Shown here piece by piece: positions 63,406-64,000 of a stretch of DNA of 64,000 nt; within the stretch, counting starts at the first letter, position 1; every line of letters starts with the position of its first letter. The notes under the pieces are model-generated. The model did not search any database, was not told the origin of the DNA, and saw only the letters and a program-made list of their open reading frames with translations. The DNA lies in the NCBI GenBank assembly GCA_963810485.1, contig CAWENQ010000002.1, positions 124,001 through 188,000 of the forward strand, read 5' to 3'. This DNA comes from DATKFM01 sp963810485 (lineage in GTDB: Bacteria; Pseudomonadota; Alphaproteobacteria; Dongiales; Dongiaceae). The position numbers were made by a program, and so were the translations under genes.

Positions 63406-64000
63406 ATGCCCACCCGCCTCGAAAAGCCCCGCAACGCTCGCCTGCCCGCCGACCTGATCGACCGATGGCGCGCCGTTCCCGCGGCCGTAGCGGCGGATCA
63501 TCTGGGTGGCACGGCGCATGCCGATGCGCGGATACGGCCGCTGCGGCCCTTTGCAGCGGGCACACGGCTCACCGGCAGCGCGGTGACCGCATGGTGCGAG
63601 CCTGCGGACTACGGGCCGGTGCATCACGCGATCGACGTGGCGGGGGCCAGCGATATCATCGTGGTCGCAGCCGCCGGACGGCGCGATGCCGCGATGATCG
63701 GCGAGCTGTTGTCGTCGGCAGCGCGACTCAAGGGCATCGCCGGCGTCGTCGTGGACGGCGCGGTGCGCGACACCGGCACGCTGGCGCAATGGCCGGACTT
63801 CGTCGTCTTCTCCCGCTGGATCACGCCCCGCGGTCCCTCCTCGATGGAGCGCGGCGTGGTCAACGGCCTGATCGTGTTCGGCGGGGTACCCGTCTCGCCC
63901 CACGACCTGGTGATCGGCGACGATGACGGCCTCGTCTTCGTGCCCCATGCCGCCGCCGAAACAGCGCTCACGCCCTGCCTGGCGCGGGTCGCGGCGGAAG
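63406..64000 (+). CDS. RraA family protein (3' end outside window)
   Basis: Open to the window edge, about 198 residues seen. RraA/4-hydroxy-4-methyl-2-oxoglutarate aldolase fold: VAADHLGGTAHADARIRPLR, GTRLTGSAVTAWC, then DIIVVAAAGRRDAAMIGELL, the substrate-binding GIAGVVVDGAVRDTGTLAQW with catalytic Arg/Asp, and VSPHDLVIGDDDGLVFVP. Such enzymes cleave or decarboxylate 4-hydroxy-2-oxo acids with a divalent metal. It probably acts with the DapA-family lyase on the acid brought in by dctPQM. Confidence 0.9.
   Translation, partial: MPTRLEKPRNARLPADLIDRWRAVPAAVAADHLGGTAHADARIRPLRPFAAGTRLTGSAVTAWCEPADYGPVHHAIDVAGASDIIVVAAAGRRDAAMIGELLSSAARLKGIAGVVVDGAVRDTGTLAQWPDFVVFSRWITPRGPSSMERGVVNGLIVFGGVPVSPHDLVIGDDDGLVFVPHAAAETALTPCLARVAAE

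Noticed and set aside
1..64000. Programmed ribosomal frameshifting as an explanation for the split genes
   Set aside because: Breakpoints lack a common slippery heptamer or downstream structure and occur in many unrelated families, and guaA would need three events.

Overview
The window is a GC-rich chromosomal segment of an alphaproteobacterium, most likely in the Rhodospirillales/Reyranellales neighbourhood. The evidence is a GcrA cell-cycle regulator, a DUF2794 protein, and alphaproteobacterial core gene orders: alr-mlaE-mlaF, radA-cvpA-purF, a TPR protein-bamB-der cluster, and ppx-rlmE...guaB-rsmB-guaA. No rRNA, CRISPR array, phage block or insertion sequence was seen. One tRNA (Gln, CUG) is present.

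Layout. 0-10.3 kb is accessory: a peptidoglycan-binding lipoprotein coupled to a CHASE-type histidine kinase, a bicupin, a truncated methyltransferase remnant, a TetR gene with a clear promoter and operator followed by an alpha/beta-hydrolase/glycosyltransferase fusion, a MipA-type porin and small envelope proteins. 10.5-24.6 kb is mostly core: isochorismatase-like hydrolase, DUF1194, alr-mlaEF, radA, cvpA-purF, an SDR and a GNAT, der-bamB-TPR, DUF2794 and gcrA. 24.7-32 kb holds an ECF sigma factor with its YCII partner and a sugar-type ABC importer operon ending in a SIS-domain isomerase. 32-37.5 kb has AsmA, an alpha/beta hydrolase, an AraC regulator, a VOC protein and a TauD-type dioxygenase. 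37.9-44.4 kb is the least ordinary part: a secreted Ser/Ala-rich low-complexity protein, a toxin-antitoxin remnant, a methyltransferase, a FecR-domain protein with a similar Ser-rich tail, a Crp/Fnr regulator, a palindromic site and a di-haem cytochrome lipoprotein. 44.6-53.3 kb is the guaA/rsmB/guaB/agmatinase/rlmE/ppx block. 53.5-57.5 kb carries tRNA-Gln, GFA and PH-domain proteins, a second Ser-rich secreted protein with a 15-bp minisatellite, and a GST. 57.5-64 kb is a TRAP transporter locus with a GntR regulator, a DapA-family lyase and an RraA-family enzyme, probably for uptake and cleavage of a carboxylic acid.

Sequence quality. At least fourteen otherwise well-conserved genes, including guaA, are interrupted by frameshifts. 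In every clear case the frame change equals a net one-base insertion; no clear deletion was found in these genes. This one-sided pattern suggests uncorrected insertion errors in the assembly rather than widespread gene decay. I therefore describe these loci as restored genes and give the breakpoints. The toxin remnant, the methyltransferase remnant and the partial PH-domain copy look like real decay because sequence is missing.
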